Of a DNA stretch of 44,439 nucleotides, positions 7,661-16,073 are shown piece after piece. The stretch is from an uncultured Selenomonadales bacterium (GTDB lineage Bacteria; Bacillota; Negativicutes; Selenomonadales; Selenomonadaceae), in NCBI GenBank assembly GCA_900321035.1, contig ONUH01000017.1:1-44439 (forward strand), given 5' to 3'. A program made the position numbers and the translations under genes. Positions within the stretch are counted from its first letter, which is position 1. Every line of letters begins with the position of its first letter. The notes under the pieces were generated by a model, which worked only from the letters and a program-made list of their open reading frames with translations, was not told the DNA's origin and did not search any database.

Positions 7661-8190
7661 CCGATTGCCTGCCAGCCGCCGTCTTTGGAAACGAAAATCT
7701 GCGTCCTGCCGTCCTTCGTCTCGATCAGGATTTCCCGCTCAATATCCTGCTCGTCCGGCTTGGCGCCGATTTTCTTGCCGAAGGAAGTGGGCTCGCGACG
7801 CACAATGGCGAAATGCACCGTCAAACGATAAAGAGATCCGTCGCCTTCTTCGGGCGCCGCATAGGGAAATTCCACCGTCACTGTCCCCGGCCCGGGATCG
7901 TTGTATGCGCCCGCCGTTCCATGAACCGGTTCTCCGGTTTTCTGATCGTAAACGCGGTACTCGTATGTGCCGATATCAGGGAATCCGAAATTGAACAGCA
8001 ACGTCCCGCCGTTCTCATCCGCTTCCGAGATTGCGACGTCCACCGTCGGCTTCGGCTGTTCCACGGGCCGCTCAATCGGCGGACGGCGGGGCGGCCGATA
8101 GGGCTCTCCCGGAAACGCGACGTCCGCCGACGCGGGAGACGCGCTGCAGGCGGCGAGCAAAAACGCGGCGAGCAAAACCTTGGCTTTCAT
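7657..8190 (-). CDS. Exported protein, function unknown
   Basis: This 177-residue protein starts with a short hydrophobic signal containing LAAC (Cys15), which could be a lipobox. A classical cleavage site after ASA (residue 22) is also plausible. A proline-rich linker (~30-48) is followed by a soluble, beta-rich-looking domain. I recognise no family. GGAGGAAA precedes the ATG. The gene overlaps the MFS gene by four bases and follows the heptosyltransferase by 25 bases, so it belongs to the same transcript. Confidence 0.7.
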   Translation of the reverse strand: MKAKVLLAAFLLAACSASPASADVAFPGEPYRPPRRPPIERPVEQPKPTVDVAISEADENGGTLLFNFGFPDIGTYEYRVYDQKTGEPVHGTAGAYNDPGPGTVTVEFPYAAPEEGDGSLYRLTVHFAIVRREPTSFGKKIGAKPDEQDIEREILIETKDGRTQIFVSKDGGWQAIG

Positions 8191-8215
8191 GACAGTTTTC
8201 CTCCTTCTATCCCTA

Positions 8216-9244
8216 TCACGAGATATCTTTGGCCAGAACCTCCAAAATCTTTTTCTTCACCGTCTCCAGGTCAATCGACGCGAGACAGTCGATACCCTTG
8301 GGGCAGGCGCGCTTCCAGCACCAACGGCAGGGACGCTCGATCTCGATCGCGTTCTGTAGCTGACCGTAAGGGCCATTCCGATTCGCGTCGGTAGGGCCCA
8401 TCAGCATCACCGTAGGAACGGAAAGCCCCGCCGACAGATGCACCGGCCCCGTGTCGCCGCCGACTGTAAACTTTGCGCCGCGAAGCACGGCGGCGAGCTG
8501 CTTCAGCGTTGTCTTTCCGATAATCTCAACCGGCGGGACAACCGCCTTTTCCTTTATCTCGGCGGCGATGCCTTCGTCCACTACGCCTCCCCCGATCAAA
8601 ACAGGAATGATTTTCTGGTTGTACAGCCAATCCGAAAGCATCGCATAGGATCCCGTCGGCCATCGCTTGTTCGGCCAGTTCGCCCCGACGGCCAGAACCA
8701 CATAATCCGCGCCCTCCGGTACGCCGGCTTCGGTAAGTACGGCGCGGGCAATCTGCTCGTCCCGTTCCGACACTACAAGTGGAAATTTGACCGTGTTTAC
8801 GCGGCAGCCGATGGCCCGCGCCACGTCCAAATATCGCTCGACGATATGGCCGTTCGCATGCGGTCCCCAGACAGGAGTGCTGATCTTATCGCTCATTTCC
8901 CGCATATTACAGGTACCGAGGCGGCGCGGCGCGCCGGAAAAATACGCGATTGCTGCCGACTTCCCAAGCCCCTGCAAATCCAGCGAGATGCCGAACTTCC
9001 CTTCCTTGAGCTTCGCCCGCAGCGGACCGAAATGCTTTCGGAATCCACCGAACGACTTGAATTTTTTTTTCTCAAACAGCAAAATCTCGTCGATATACGG
9101 ATTATCCACCAACAACTCCCGCGCCGGAGGCTCTACCGCCCAAGTCACCCGCGCCTTCGGGAACGTCTCCTTGATGGCGTAAGACACGGGTAATGCGTGA
9201 ATTACATCGCCGATGGCGCTGAGCTTGACAATCAAAATATTCAT
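8216..9244 (-). CDS. waaF: ADP-heptose:LPS heptosyltransferase (glycosyltransferase family 9)
   Basis: This 342-residue enzyme is predicted to transfer heptose from ADP-heptose onto the lipopolysaccharide inner core at the cytoplasmic face. The N-terminus is typical of the family ([19 protein letters not shown]). The C-terminal half holds the donor site [17 protein letters not shown] followed by [12 protein letters not shown], as in WaaF/WaaC. It overlaps the heptose adenylyltransferase gene by four bases, so synthesis and use of ADP-heptose are coupled. A cysteine-rich stretch near the end ([15 protein letters not shown]) is common in family members from diderm Firmicutes and Proteobacteria. 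WaaC versus WaaF cannot be decided by eye. Confidence 0.88.
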   Translation of the reverse strand: MNILIVKLSAIGDVIHALPVSYAIKETFPKARVTWAVEPPARELLVDNPYIDEILLFEKKKFKSFGGFRKHFGPLRAKLKEGKFGISLDLQGLGKSAAIAYFSGAPRRLGTCNMREMSDKISTPVWGPHANGHIVERYLDVARAIGCRVNTVKFPLVVSERDEQIARAVLTEAGVPEGADYVVLAVGANWPNKRWPTGSYAMLSDWLYNQKIIPVLIGGGVVDEGIAAEIKEKAVVPPVEIIGKTTLKQLAAVLRGAKFTVGGDTGPVHLSAGLSVPTVMLMGPTDANRNGPYGQLQNAIEIERPCRWCWKRACPKGIDCLASIDLETVKKKILEVLAKDIS

Positions 9245-9708
9245 GCGCCGCTCCGAATCCTCTCAATGACATTCGTCGTAGACCGGCCCTCGACAAGGGG
9301 GACAAACTCAACACGGCCGCCGTATTCCTGTACGATTTTCGCTTCCGGCAGCGTCTCCAGCGTATAATCTCCGCCCTTGACGTAAACGTCGGGACGCACC
9401 ATCGCGATAAGCGCCTCCGCCGTCGGCTCGCCAAAGATCGTGACGGCGTCCACCGCCCGCAGGGCGTCCAAAACTTCAGCGCGATCGTCCTCCGTATTGA
9501 TGGGGCGGCCGTTTCCCTTGAGCCGACGCACCGAATCGTCGCTATTCAGCCCGATTACGAGGAAATCCCCCATCGCCCGCGCTTTTGTCAGATACCGTAC
9601 ATGCCCCGCATGCAGCACATCGAAACAGCCGTTGGTGAAAACGACGGCCGCCCCTTTCGCGCGCGCAGCGTCGCAGGCGTCCCGGATATGTTCCCGAGGA
9701 ATAATCAT
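9241..9708 (-). CDS. rfaE2: D-glycero-beta-D-manno-heptose 1-phosphate adenylyltransferase
   Basis: This 155-residue nucleotidyltransferase makes ADP-heptose from ATP and heptose 1-phosphate. It corresponds to the C-terminal half of the bifunctional HldE of Proteobacteria. Motifs: [17 protein letters not shown] with the HxGH catalytic signature, then [13 protein letters not shown], and a closing [17 protein letters not shown] sits before the ATG and overlaps the end of the kinase gene. The split into separate kinase and adenylyltransferase genes placed side by side is a known alternative arrangement. Confidence 0.93.
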   Translation of the reverse strand: MIIPREHIRDACDAARAKGAAVVFTNGCFDVLHAGHVRYLTKARAMGDFLVIGLNSDDSVRRLKGNGRPINTEDDRAEVLDALRAVDAVTIFGEPTAEALIAMVRPDVYVKGGDYTLETLPEAKIVQEYGGRVEFVPLVEGRSTTNVIERIRSGA

Positions 9709-9711
9709 TCG

Positions 9712-10713
9712 TCACCCCTCCTTTTGGAACTGCTTCTTCACCGCCGCCCGAAGCTCCTCCGCGCCGACCGTCGCCGTCCCCATCTTCCGAACGGCAATCC
9801 CCGACGCCACATTGGAAAGCCGCGCCGCATCCTCCGGTGACGCGCCTCCCGCTACCGCGAGGATAAAAGCGGCCACACAGGTATCTCCTGCGCCGGATAC
9901 ATCGAAAACCTCGCTCTTGTCCAAAACCGGGATATCCACGAAACGCCCGCCTGTAAGGCAAAGCGTCATGCCCTTTTCCCCGCGCGTCACCAGTACGCCT
10001 TTCGCCGAAAGCTCCCTCCGCAGCTTTTCCCCCGCCGCGCGAAACGACGCCTCGTCAGCCAACTCCTCGCCCATGGCTTCGGAGAGCTCAGCGTCATTTT
10101 GCTTCACATAATCAACGCCCACGAACCGACGAATCGAATATCTGGAATCGACGATTGTCGGCACACCGCGCTTTTTACATGCCGCAACAATCTCTTTCGT
10201 CAAAGGCTCGGAAACCACCGCCCCGCCGTAATCCGACAGCACGACCCCGTCCGCCCGCTCTACCGCGGCCAAAGCAGAATCCCGCAGGCGCCCGTAAACC
10301 TCCTCAGAAAGCGGCGTCCGATCCTCCTTGTCGATGCGGACAATCTGCTGGCTCACCGTCGCCCTGCCTCCGGCAATGACCCGCGTCTTCGCCGTCGTAG
10401 GACGCGCCGCATCCGTTACGAGGCCTGAAACATCCACGCCTTTGCCTGAAAGAATCTCCTTCAGGCCTTCCGCCGCCGAGTCCTCTCCGACAACGCCAAT
10501 CGCCGCCGCATGACCGCCCAAAGTCGCCGCGTTGTGCACAACATTCGCCGCGCCGCCTGCGACCACGCGCTCCCCCTGATGCTCCAAAACCAGAACCGGA
10601 GCTTCCCTGGAAATGCGCGCGATCTTTCCCGTCAAATAAACGTCGGCGATCATATCGCCCAAAACCGCAATGCGCCTGCCGCGCATCCGGTCAATCCATT
10701 CCGCTAAATCCAT
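9712..10713 (-). CDS. rfaE1: D-glycero-beta-D-manno-heptose-7-phosphate kinase
   Basis: This 333-residue PfkB-family sugar kinase phosphorylates heptose 7-phosphate at C1 in the ADP-heptose pathway. It has the family's N-terminal GGAANVVHNAATLGG glycine motif and the C-terminal DVSGAGDTCVAAF anion-hole signature with its catalytic Asp. It corresponds to the N-terminal half of HldE. Its stop lies three bases before the adenylyltransferase start, and its start lies 12 bases after the LptD-like gene, so the heptose genes read as one operon. The isomerase and phosphatase steps are not encoded in this window. Confidence 0.93.
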   Translation of the reverse strand: MDLAEWIDRMRGRRIAVLGDMIADVYLTGKIARISREAPVLVLEHQGERVVAGGAANVVHNAATLGGHAAAIGVVGEDSAAEGLKEILSGKGVDVSGLVTDAARPTTAKTRVIAGGRATVSQQIVRIDKEDRTPLSEEVYGRLRDSALAAVERADGVVLSDYGGAVVSEPLTKEIVAACKKRGVPTIVDSRYSIRRFVGVDYVKQNDAELSEAMGEELADEASFRAAGEKLRRELSAKGVLVTRGEKGMTLCLTGGRFVDIPVLDKSEVFDVSGAGDTCVAAFILAVAGGASPEDAARLSNVASGIAVRKMGTATVGAEELRAAVKKQFQKEG

Positions 10714-10725
10714 CGTCTCTCTCCG

Positions 10726-12264
10726 TCACCACGGCGTAAACGCCATCCTCACCTGCCACGAATCGCGTTTCGCCCGATATCGCAGGACAAGCTGCGCGCA
10801 ATGCATATCGTGGAACCAATAATAATCGATATCCCGAACCGTATGTGCCTTCACGTCCATCGCCTGACCGAACACCACGCGGTCGCGGTTCGTCAACGCC
10901 ACGCTGACGCCGTAATAAAGCTGCTTGGCATAGTCCGCGGTATTATAGGCAAACAACGAATTAGTTTTATTGCTCTCCGAATACTGATATCCGACATACG
11001 CCGTCACATCCGGTCCGAAATCCTTGATCATCGTCGCGCCGTAACTGAAACCCCGGACGTCTGAATGGTCGTAACTTTCCCTCGTAATCCCGTAGCCCAC
11101 GCTCGCATTCATTCGCCACGATTTACTCCCCAATTTGATCGTATAAGGAGAAAGCGAAATCCCATAATACGTATGCGTCGAGTCAATCCCCTTGTTCGAC
11201 CAGCGTCCGCCTTCAAAGTTCAGCGAATACGTGAAGGGAAGCCGCCCTATCCGGTTGCTGTACCGATAAATAAACGTCGGCTGCTTCTCAATCCAGTTGT
11301 CGTCGCCATCCTCAAAATAACCGTATTGCACCGTCGCATAACTTCCCGCGTTGCTCCATTCCAAGCCGTACACATTACGGAACTGATGTTTCGTATAATA
11401 CTTGAGATCGACGAAAGCGTTCACGCGCCGTGCAAGATCATAATCGAGTCTCTGCTTTACCCATACGCCATCACTGTTGCTGTAGCCAACCCGCGGAAAT
11501 TGCCGATCATTTTTTGCGTTAGGACTAATATCAATGCGATAATAATCCCTCGCATACACGATCTTATTCTTGATCCAGTATTTCGCCTGATAAATCAAGA
11601 TCTCATGATTCGGATAAATCTCGATCAAATCGCCCGATACCCGATAATCCGGCGTCTTCGCCCCGCAGCGCGTCTGATACCCGTCAAACACAACGATTTT
11701 CTCCGGATAAAACTCAATGCGGCGGCCGTAAATATAGTAATGATCGATCTTTCCCTTGGCTTCCTCCATCTTGCCCGTTTTCTTGCCATAGTGATAGACC
11801 ACACGATAGCCGTCCAGGATCGTGCGCATCTGTCCGGGCGTCATTTGCAGCATGTGCGCCTTGCCGTCAATCTGTATCTGTTCGGTTTTCAGATTTCCCC
11901 GCGCTTCCTCCGACTCGAACCGGCGCGCGTCCGCCGATGTCACGCGAACATCGCCGCGCGCGTATACGTCCCCCGTCCGCTCGTCGTAAAACATATCGTC
12001 GCCCTCGACGGCCATCGGTGATGGTTTCGACGGATCGATCGGCTTCCGCAGATGCGCCGTCATCTCCTTCGCGTCCTCCATCAGCCGAAGCTGTTCCTCG
12101 GTCAGATAGTTCTCCCGCGCGATACGCCGGTAATTCTCAATATAGTCCAAAACATTCGCGTTCGTATCCGTGTCCGAACTGTAGCCTGCCTCCGCGGACG
12201 TCGGCACCAGCAAAAACGCGGCAACGGTCCAAGCCGCGGCCAACAAATTCCATCGTTTCCCCAT
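10726..12264 (-). CDS. LptD-like LPS-assembly outer-membrane protein
   Basis: The 512-residue exported protein has a signal peptide ending at AEA, an OstA/LptA-type beta-jellyroll region (~65-235: GDDMFYDERTGDVYARGDVRVTS, then GKAHMLQMTPGQM) and a beta-barrel region to the end, closing with the aromatic FTPW typical of outer-membrane proteins. That order is LptD's, but the protein is much shorter than the ~780 residues of proteobacterial LptD. It is predicted to insert lipopolysaccharide into the outer leaflet. The ATG at 12264 has GGGGAAG upstream and begins the signal peptide; the frame continues further up without a site. It heads the heptose operon. Confidence 0.82.
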   Translation of the reverse strand: MGKRWNLLAAAWTVAAFLLVPTSAEAGYSSDTDTNANVLDYIENYRRIARENYLTEEQLRLMEDAKEMTAHLRKPIDPSKPSPMAVEGDDMFYDERTGDVYARGDVRVTSADARRFESEEARGNLKTEQIQIDGKAHMLQMTPGQMRTILDGYRVVYHYGKKTGKMEEAKGKIDHYYIYGRRIEFYPEKIVVFDGYQTRCGAKTPDYRVSGDLIEIYPNHEILIYQAKYWIKNKIVYARDYYRIDISPNAKNDRQFPRVGYSNSDGVWVKQRLDYDLARRVNAFVDLKYYTKHQFRNVYGLEWSNAGSYATVQYGYFEDGDDNWIEKQPTFIYRYSNRIGRLPFTYSLNFEGGRWSNKGIDSTHTYYGISLSPYTIKLGSKSWRMNASVGYGITRESYDHSDVRGFSYGATMIKDFGPDVTAYVGYQYSESNKTNSLFAYNTADYAKQLYYGVSVALTNRDRVVFGQAMDVKAHTVRDIDYYWFHDMHCAQLVLRYRAKRDSWQVRMAFTPW

Positions 12265-12310
12265 CGTTTCTTCCCCTGTTCCCGAAATTTCAGATTTTTG
12301 TCTATCTTTT

Positions 12311-12339
12311 ATAGTACAACATCCAAGCCCGTCGCGCAA
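12311..12339 (-). promoter_or_regulatory. Possible promoter of the LptD/heptose operon
   Basis: TTGCGC (12334-12339) and TACTAT (12311-12316) are 17 bases apart on the minus strand, beginning directly after the upstream terminator. An overlapping TATAAA could also serve as the -10 box. Confidence 0.4.
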
Positions 12340-12340
12340 C

Positions 12341-12371
12341 AAAAAAAGCCGTCTGCTAAGCCGCAAACGGC
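12341..12371 (-). terminator. Strong terminator upstream of the LptD operon
   Basis: A 9-bp stem with one wobble (12348-12356 with 12363-12371) is followed by seven T on the minus strand. It ends either the transcript of the repeat protein at 12619 or a separate structured RNA (12400-12560). Confidence 0.8.
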
Positions 12372-12399
12372 AAAAATTTTCTCAATTCTATTCTGGACC

Positions 12400-12560
12400 G
12401 TTCTCCCTCGGCGGCCCTTATAACCCGCCGCGAAGATTGGCTAACACGGCTGTATCTCCTCATTGCATCTTGCTCTAACGCCAAGGCAAATTCGCCGTGT
12501 ATCTGTTTCTTTCCCCATACGCAACGAAGGAGAGGACGCCCTCCTCTCCTTCGCATCCGC
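12400..12560 (-). other. Structured intergenic segment, possible small RNA or 3' UTR
   Basis: No convincing protein gene lies between 12265 and 12618. On the minus strand this part can form an 11-bp perfect hairpin (12525-12535 with 12543-12553), then a 7-bp stem (12444-12450 with 12494-12500) that encloses a smaller hairpin, then a 6-bp CGGCGG/CCGCCG stem (12409-12414 with 12425-12430), and finally the terminator at 12341. A 35-66 codon basic reading frame ends in the terminator but has no good ribosome-binding site. Confidence 0.3.
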
Positions 12561-12618
12561 CCTTCAAACGAATAGCGGCTTCAGTGGTGCCGCCTACCGT
12601 ATTCCCTGCGGCAACCCT

Positions 12619-13566
12619 TTATTTTACCTCTTCTGCCGGCGCCTGTGCTTCCAGTCCGTAAATCGTCATGGGCGCGGCGGTTTGGATATAAAGTTCCGTA
12701 CCGGCCGGAAGGTCGACATTCTTTCCTTTCACGAAAGCGCCGCCAATGATGCCGATCGGTCCGAGGAGCGCGATGCCCGCGATGCTCGCCCCCGCAGCAA
12801 AAGCCATCGACTGCATTTTCTCTTTCGCTTCCTCGCCGACCATCATGGAGGCGTCGGTGCCGTCCATCGTCCTCAATACCTTGAAATCAATCTGCACTTC
12901 GGCGTCGCGTCCGAAATTGCCCGCCCGCTTGACCTTCGTGACCTCGCCGTAACCCGGCGCGCCTTTTGCGAAGAGAAGCCGTCCGTTTTCAATGACGTCT
13001 TCCTCAGACTTGAATTCAATGCGGTCGCCGACCTTGAGGTTTTTCGCATTGACCGGCGTGACAAGGCTGATCTTTGCCAGCGTGTTGGCCGGCACCTGCA
13101 CCTGCGCCAACGGGATTTCCTTTTCCCCGAATGCGTATCCCGCCAGCGTGGCGATGCGAGCCTTGTAGGTACCCTCCGAAGGCGCTCCCGTCATGGCGAT
13201 TTCCATGTCGCTGACGCGTTTTTGGATGGACTCCATGCTGACGGACTGCGTGATGCCCCACTCGATAGCGTTCATCCGCGTGACCAGCGACGGGCCGTTC
13301 TCATTCTTGAACATCATGGCAAAAAGCTTGTCGACACGCTGAGGAGCACTTTCCGTCGGCTCGTGGGTCCCCTCAAAATCCTTTTCCAGCTTGTTGATGC
13401 GGTCCATGAGCGCGCCAGTCTGCGGCGTCCCGTAAGCCGTACGCTCAACTTCCGCAAGTTTGTCCTGCATCGTAGCAGGCGCGGCAGCCATCGCCAGTCC
13501 CATCGTTTCGACCAGCAAGATTGCCGTGAGCAATACGCCCAAAAGCTTTCGTCCCCATTTTTTCAT
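12619..13566 (-). CDS. Exported protein with three degenerate helical repeats
   Basis: This 315-residue protein has a clear signal peptide (1-28, cleavage near AMA-AA). Three repeats of roughly 38-44 residues follow (about 33-70, 75-110 and 113-150), each of the form hydrophobic-x-x-hydrophobic-E, a G-x-P or G-rich turn, then an R-[IM]-x-x-[LI] helix. The C-terminal part (150-315) looks beta-rich and contains a glycine-rich hydrophobic stretch (257-279) that could insert in a membrane. I recognise no named family. GGGAGG sits 8 bases before the ATG at 13566. The high glycine/alanine stretch and export point to an envelope role, but no function can be assigned. Confidence 0.75.
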   Translation of the reverse strand: MKKWGRKLLGVLLTAILLVETMGLAMAAAPATMQDKLAEVERTAYGTPQTGALMDRINKLEKDFEGTHEPTESAPQRVDKLFAMMFKNENGPSLVTRMNAIEWGITQSVSMESIQKRVSDMEIAMTGAPSEGTYKARIATLAGYAFGEKEIPLAQVQVPANTLAKISLVTPVNAKNLKVGDRIEFKSEEDVIENGRLLFAKGAPGYGEVTKVKRAGNFGRDAEVQIDFKVLRTMDGTDASMMVGEEAKEKMQSMAFAAGASIAGIALLGPIGIIGGAFVKGKNVDLPAGTELYIQTAAPMTIYGLEAQAPAEEVK

Positions 13567-13670
13567 GTGCAAAACCTCCCTTATAAATCCTGATCCTGCG
13601 CCGTTCGCATTTATCCTATCAGCCCATTCTTAAAAGAACCTTAAAACTGCCCGTCTTATGCCGTCCTTTT

Positions 13671-14180
13671 TCAGTTCTCCTGCATCTGCTTGACCGGCAC
13701 CGGTCCGCGGGACAGCGCAATCGCGCCGGTACGGGCGATCTCAACGATCTCGTATTCGGAGAGCACCTCGCAGATGGCGTTGATCTTCGATTCCTCGCCG
13801 GTCAGCTCAATGACGACATTTTCCTTCGACACGTCCACGATTTTCGCCCGGAAGATATTGACGATGTTGATGAGGTCGGCACGGGCCTCCGCCGTCGCAC
13901 GCACCTTGATCAGCACCAGTTCCCGCGTGATATTGTCCACCTCGGTCAGGTTCACGATCTTCACTACGTCAATGAGCTTGGAAAGCTGATGCTTGACCTG
14001 CTCCAACTCCCATTCGCTGTCCACCGACACGACGATATTGATGCGGGTCACCGATTCCTCTTCGGTGTAGCCCGCGTTGATGCTCTCGATATTGAACGCA
14101 CGGCGGCTGATGAGCCCCGCCACATGCGTCAGGACGCCCGGTTTATTGTCCACGAGAATCGCCAGCAAAAACTTTCTCAT
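13671..14180 (-). CDS. ilvN: Acetolactate synthase small (regulatory) subunit
   Basis: This 169-residue regulatory subunit binds branched-chain amino acids and controls acetolactate synthase, the first common step of valine, leucine and isoleucine synthesis. The N-terminal ACT domain is plain (LVDNKPGVLTHVAGLISRR, then NIESINAGYTEE), followed by the family's second ACT-like domain. Length matches IlvH/IlvN. Its ATG overlaps the ilvB stop by four bases (ATGA). Confidence 0.95.
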   Translation of the reverse strand: MRKFLLAILVDNKPGVLTHVAGLISRRAFNIESINAGYTEEESVTRINIVVSVDSEWELEQVKHQLSKLIDVVKIVNLTEVDNITRELVLIKVRATAEARADLINIVNIFRAKIVDVSKENVVIELTGEESKINAICEVLSEYEIVEIARTGAIALSRGPVPVKQMQEN

Positions 14181-15877
14181 TTCGCCGCCTCCTGTTCCAA
14201 AATCATTTCATCGAGCCGCTTGCCGCCCGGCACCATCGGCAATACGTCCGCGTCCTCCGGCACCATCACGTCGATCAGCACCGCGCCTTCACGGGAAAGC
14301 GCGTCGGAAAGCGCCTTTTCCAAATCCTCCGGCTTTTCGACGTGAACGCCGGCAACACCCATGGCCTCCGCCAGCTTCACAAGGTCGGTATGACCGTGGA
14401 GCTGCGACTGGGAATAATGATGCTCATAGAACATGCGCTGCCATTGTGCGACCATGCCCAGCAAATGGTTGTGCAGGACGACGATTTTCACGTCCACGCC
14501 GTTATCCGCCGCCGTGGCCATTTCCTGACAGTTCATCATGATGCTGCCGTCGCCGGTGAACAGCACGACCTTCTGTTTCGGCCTGCCGATTTTCGCACCG
14601 ATGGCCGCCGGAAGGCCGTATCCCATCGTGCCGAGTCCGCCCGACGTCAGGAAATGACGCGGCGCCGAGACCGGACAGAACTGCGCAGCCCACATCTGAT
14701 GCTGGCCAACATCGGTGACGAAAATCGTATCGTCTCCCGAAAGCCGCGCCGCCGTCTCGATGACCTGCTGCGGCATAATGACGCCGTTCCGCTTTTGGTA
14801 GGAAAATGGATGTGACGCATGCATGGCGGCAATTTTTTCGCGCCACGAGGCGAACCGAGCAGGCAGATCAACGCCGCATGCCGCCAATTTCTTTGCGAAA
14901 CGCGGCAGCGACCAATTCAGGTCGCCGAGCACAGGGTAATCGACGCGCACATTTTTATTGAGCTCCGCCGCGTCAATGTCGAAATGGACGATTTTCGCCT
15001 CCGGCGCGAACTCCTTGACTACGCCCGTCACACGGTCGTCAAAACGAACGCCGATGCCAATCAAAAGATCGCAGCCCGTAATGGCCATATTCGCGGCATA
15101 GGATCCGTGCATGCCTGCCATGCCAAGGTACGCCTCCGTGTCCGGATCAACGCACCCAAGCCCCATCAGCGTCGAGCAGACGGGAATCCCCGCTTTTTTG
15201 ATGACCGCGCGAAGGTCCTCCGCCTCGTCCGCCAGCGTTACGCCGCCGCCCACAAAGGCCAGCGGACGCTTCGCCTGCAGGAGTGCTTCCACCGCCGCGT
15301 CGATAGCGCATTCTTCTCCTTTGAAAAGCCCGGAATAGCCTTTCAGATGCACTTCTTCCGGGTAATCGAAATCCATCTCCGCGCGGAAAACGTCGGTAGC
15401 GATGTCCACTACCACCGGCCCCGGCCGCCCCGTCCGGGCGATGAAGAACGCCTCTTTGATCGTCCGAAGCAAATCCTCCGGACGCTTGACGAGATAATTA
15501 TGCTTCGTGATCGGCGTCGTGATCCCGCAGATGTCCGCTTCCTGGAACGAATCCTTGCCGATGACGGAGGTCGCCACCTGTCCGGTGAAACAAACGAGCG
15601 GAATCGAATCCATATAGGCGGTGGCGATACCCGTTACAAGATTCGTGCAGCCCGGTCCCGAAGTCGAGAGGCAGACGCCGACTTCTCCCGTAGCGCGCGC
15701 GTAGCCGTCCGCCGCCAGCGCCGCGCCCTGCTCATGACGCACAAGGATATGCGGGAACTTCATTTTATAGATTTCATCGTACAGCGGCAGGACCACGCCG
15801 CCCGGATACCCGAAAATGACGTCTACGCCTTCCTGTTTCAGGCTTTCCAAGACTGCCTGCGCTCCATTGATACGCAC
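14177..15877 (-). CDS. ilvB: Acetolactate synthase large (catalytic) subunit
   Basis: This 566-residue thiamine-diphosphate enzyme condenses pyruvate with pyruvate or 2-oxobutyrate. The catalytic glutamate lies in LVRHEQGAALAADGYAR near residue 47, and the cofactor-binding GDGS...N motif near residues 440-470 (FTGDGSIMMN). The start is GTG at 15877 with GAGGGGG 8 bases upstream. No T-box or leader-peptide attenuator is present; the leader is only about 28 bases if the promoter at 15912 is right. Other ilv/leu genes are not in the window. Confidence 0.96.
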   Translation of the reverse strand: MRINGAQAVLESLKQEGVDVIFGYPGGVVLPLYDEIYKMKFPHILVRHEQGAALAADGYARATGEVGVCLSTSGPGCTNLVTGIATAYMDSIPLVCFTGQVATSVIGKDSFQEADICGITTPITKHNYLVKRPEDLLRTIKEAFFIARTGRPGPVVVDIATDVFRAEMDFDYPEEVHLKGYSGLFKGEECAIDAAVEALLQAKRPLAFVGGGVTLADEAEDLRAVIKKAGIPVCSTLMGLGCVDPDTEAYLGMAGMHGSYAANMAITGCDLLIGIGVRFDDRVTGVVKEFAPEAKIVHFDIDAAELNKNVRVDYPVLGDLNWSLPRFAKKLAACGVDLPARFASWREKIAAMHASHPFSYQKRNGVIMPQQVIETAARLSGDDTIFVTDVGQHQMWAAQFCPVSAPRHFLTSGGLGTMGYGLPAAIGAKIGRPKQKVVLFTGDGSIMMNCQEMATAADNGVDVKIVVLHNHLLGMVAQWQRMFYEHHYSQSQLHGHTDLVKLAEAMGVAGVHVEKPEDLEKALSDALSREGAVLIDVMVPEDADVLPMVPGGKRLDEMILEQEAAK

Positions 15878-15911
15878 TTTGATTTCCCCCTCATAAACAA
15901 ATATCTTTTGT

Positions 15912-15926
15912 ATTTTAGCACAAAAC
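15912..15926 (-). promoter_or_regulatory. Possible extended -10 promoter of ilvB
   Basis: TGCTAAAAT on the minus strand (-10 at 15912-15917) forms an extended -10 element. No good -35 box is visible. Transcription would start about 28 bases before the GTG. Confidence 0.35.
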
Positions 15927-16073
15927 AGAGCGGAAAAGCCAGTATTTATTTGAAAGAGGTTCTGTTTTGCTCCGTGTTTTGTTTTCTTTTGTGAATTTCT
16001 TGTGTGAAAATGTTACTTTAGCGAACGTTCATGATGTTGGATTATACGACTATTCATCATTACGAGATAGATT

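Noticed and set aside
12356..12556. A 66-residue basic protein
   Set aside because: It ends inside a terminator, overlaps several stable stems, has no plausible ribosome-binding site and resembles nothing.
15878..15960. T-box or leader-peptide attenuator before ilvB
   Set aside because: No T-box sequence, no run of Val/Leu/Ile codons and no terminator hairpin lie between the likely promoter and the GTG start.
16022..16030. LexA box (CGAACGTTC)
   Set aside because: The Firmicute box needs four bases between CGAAC and GTTCG. This is a simple palindrome with no SOS gene nearby.
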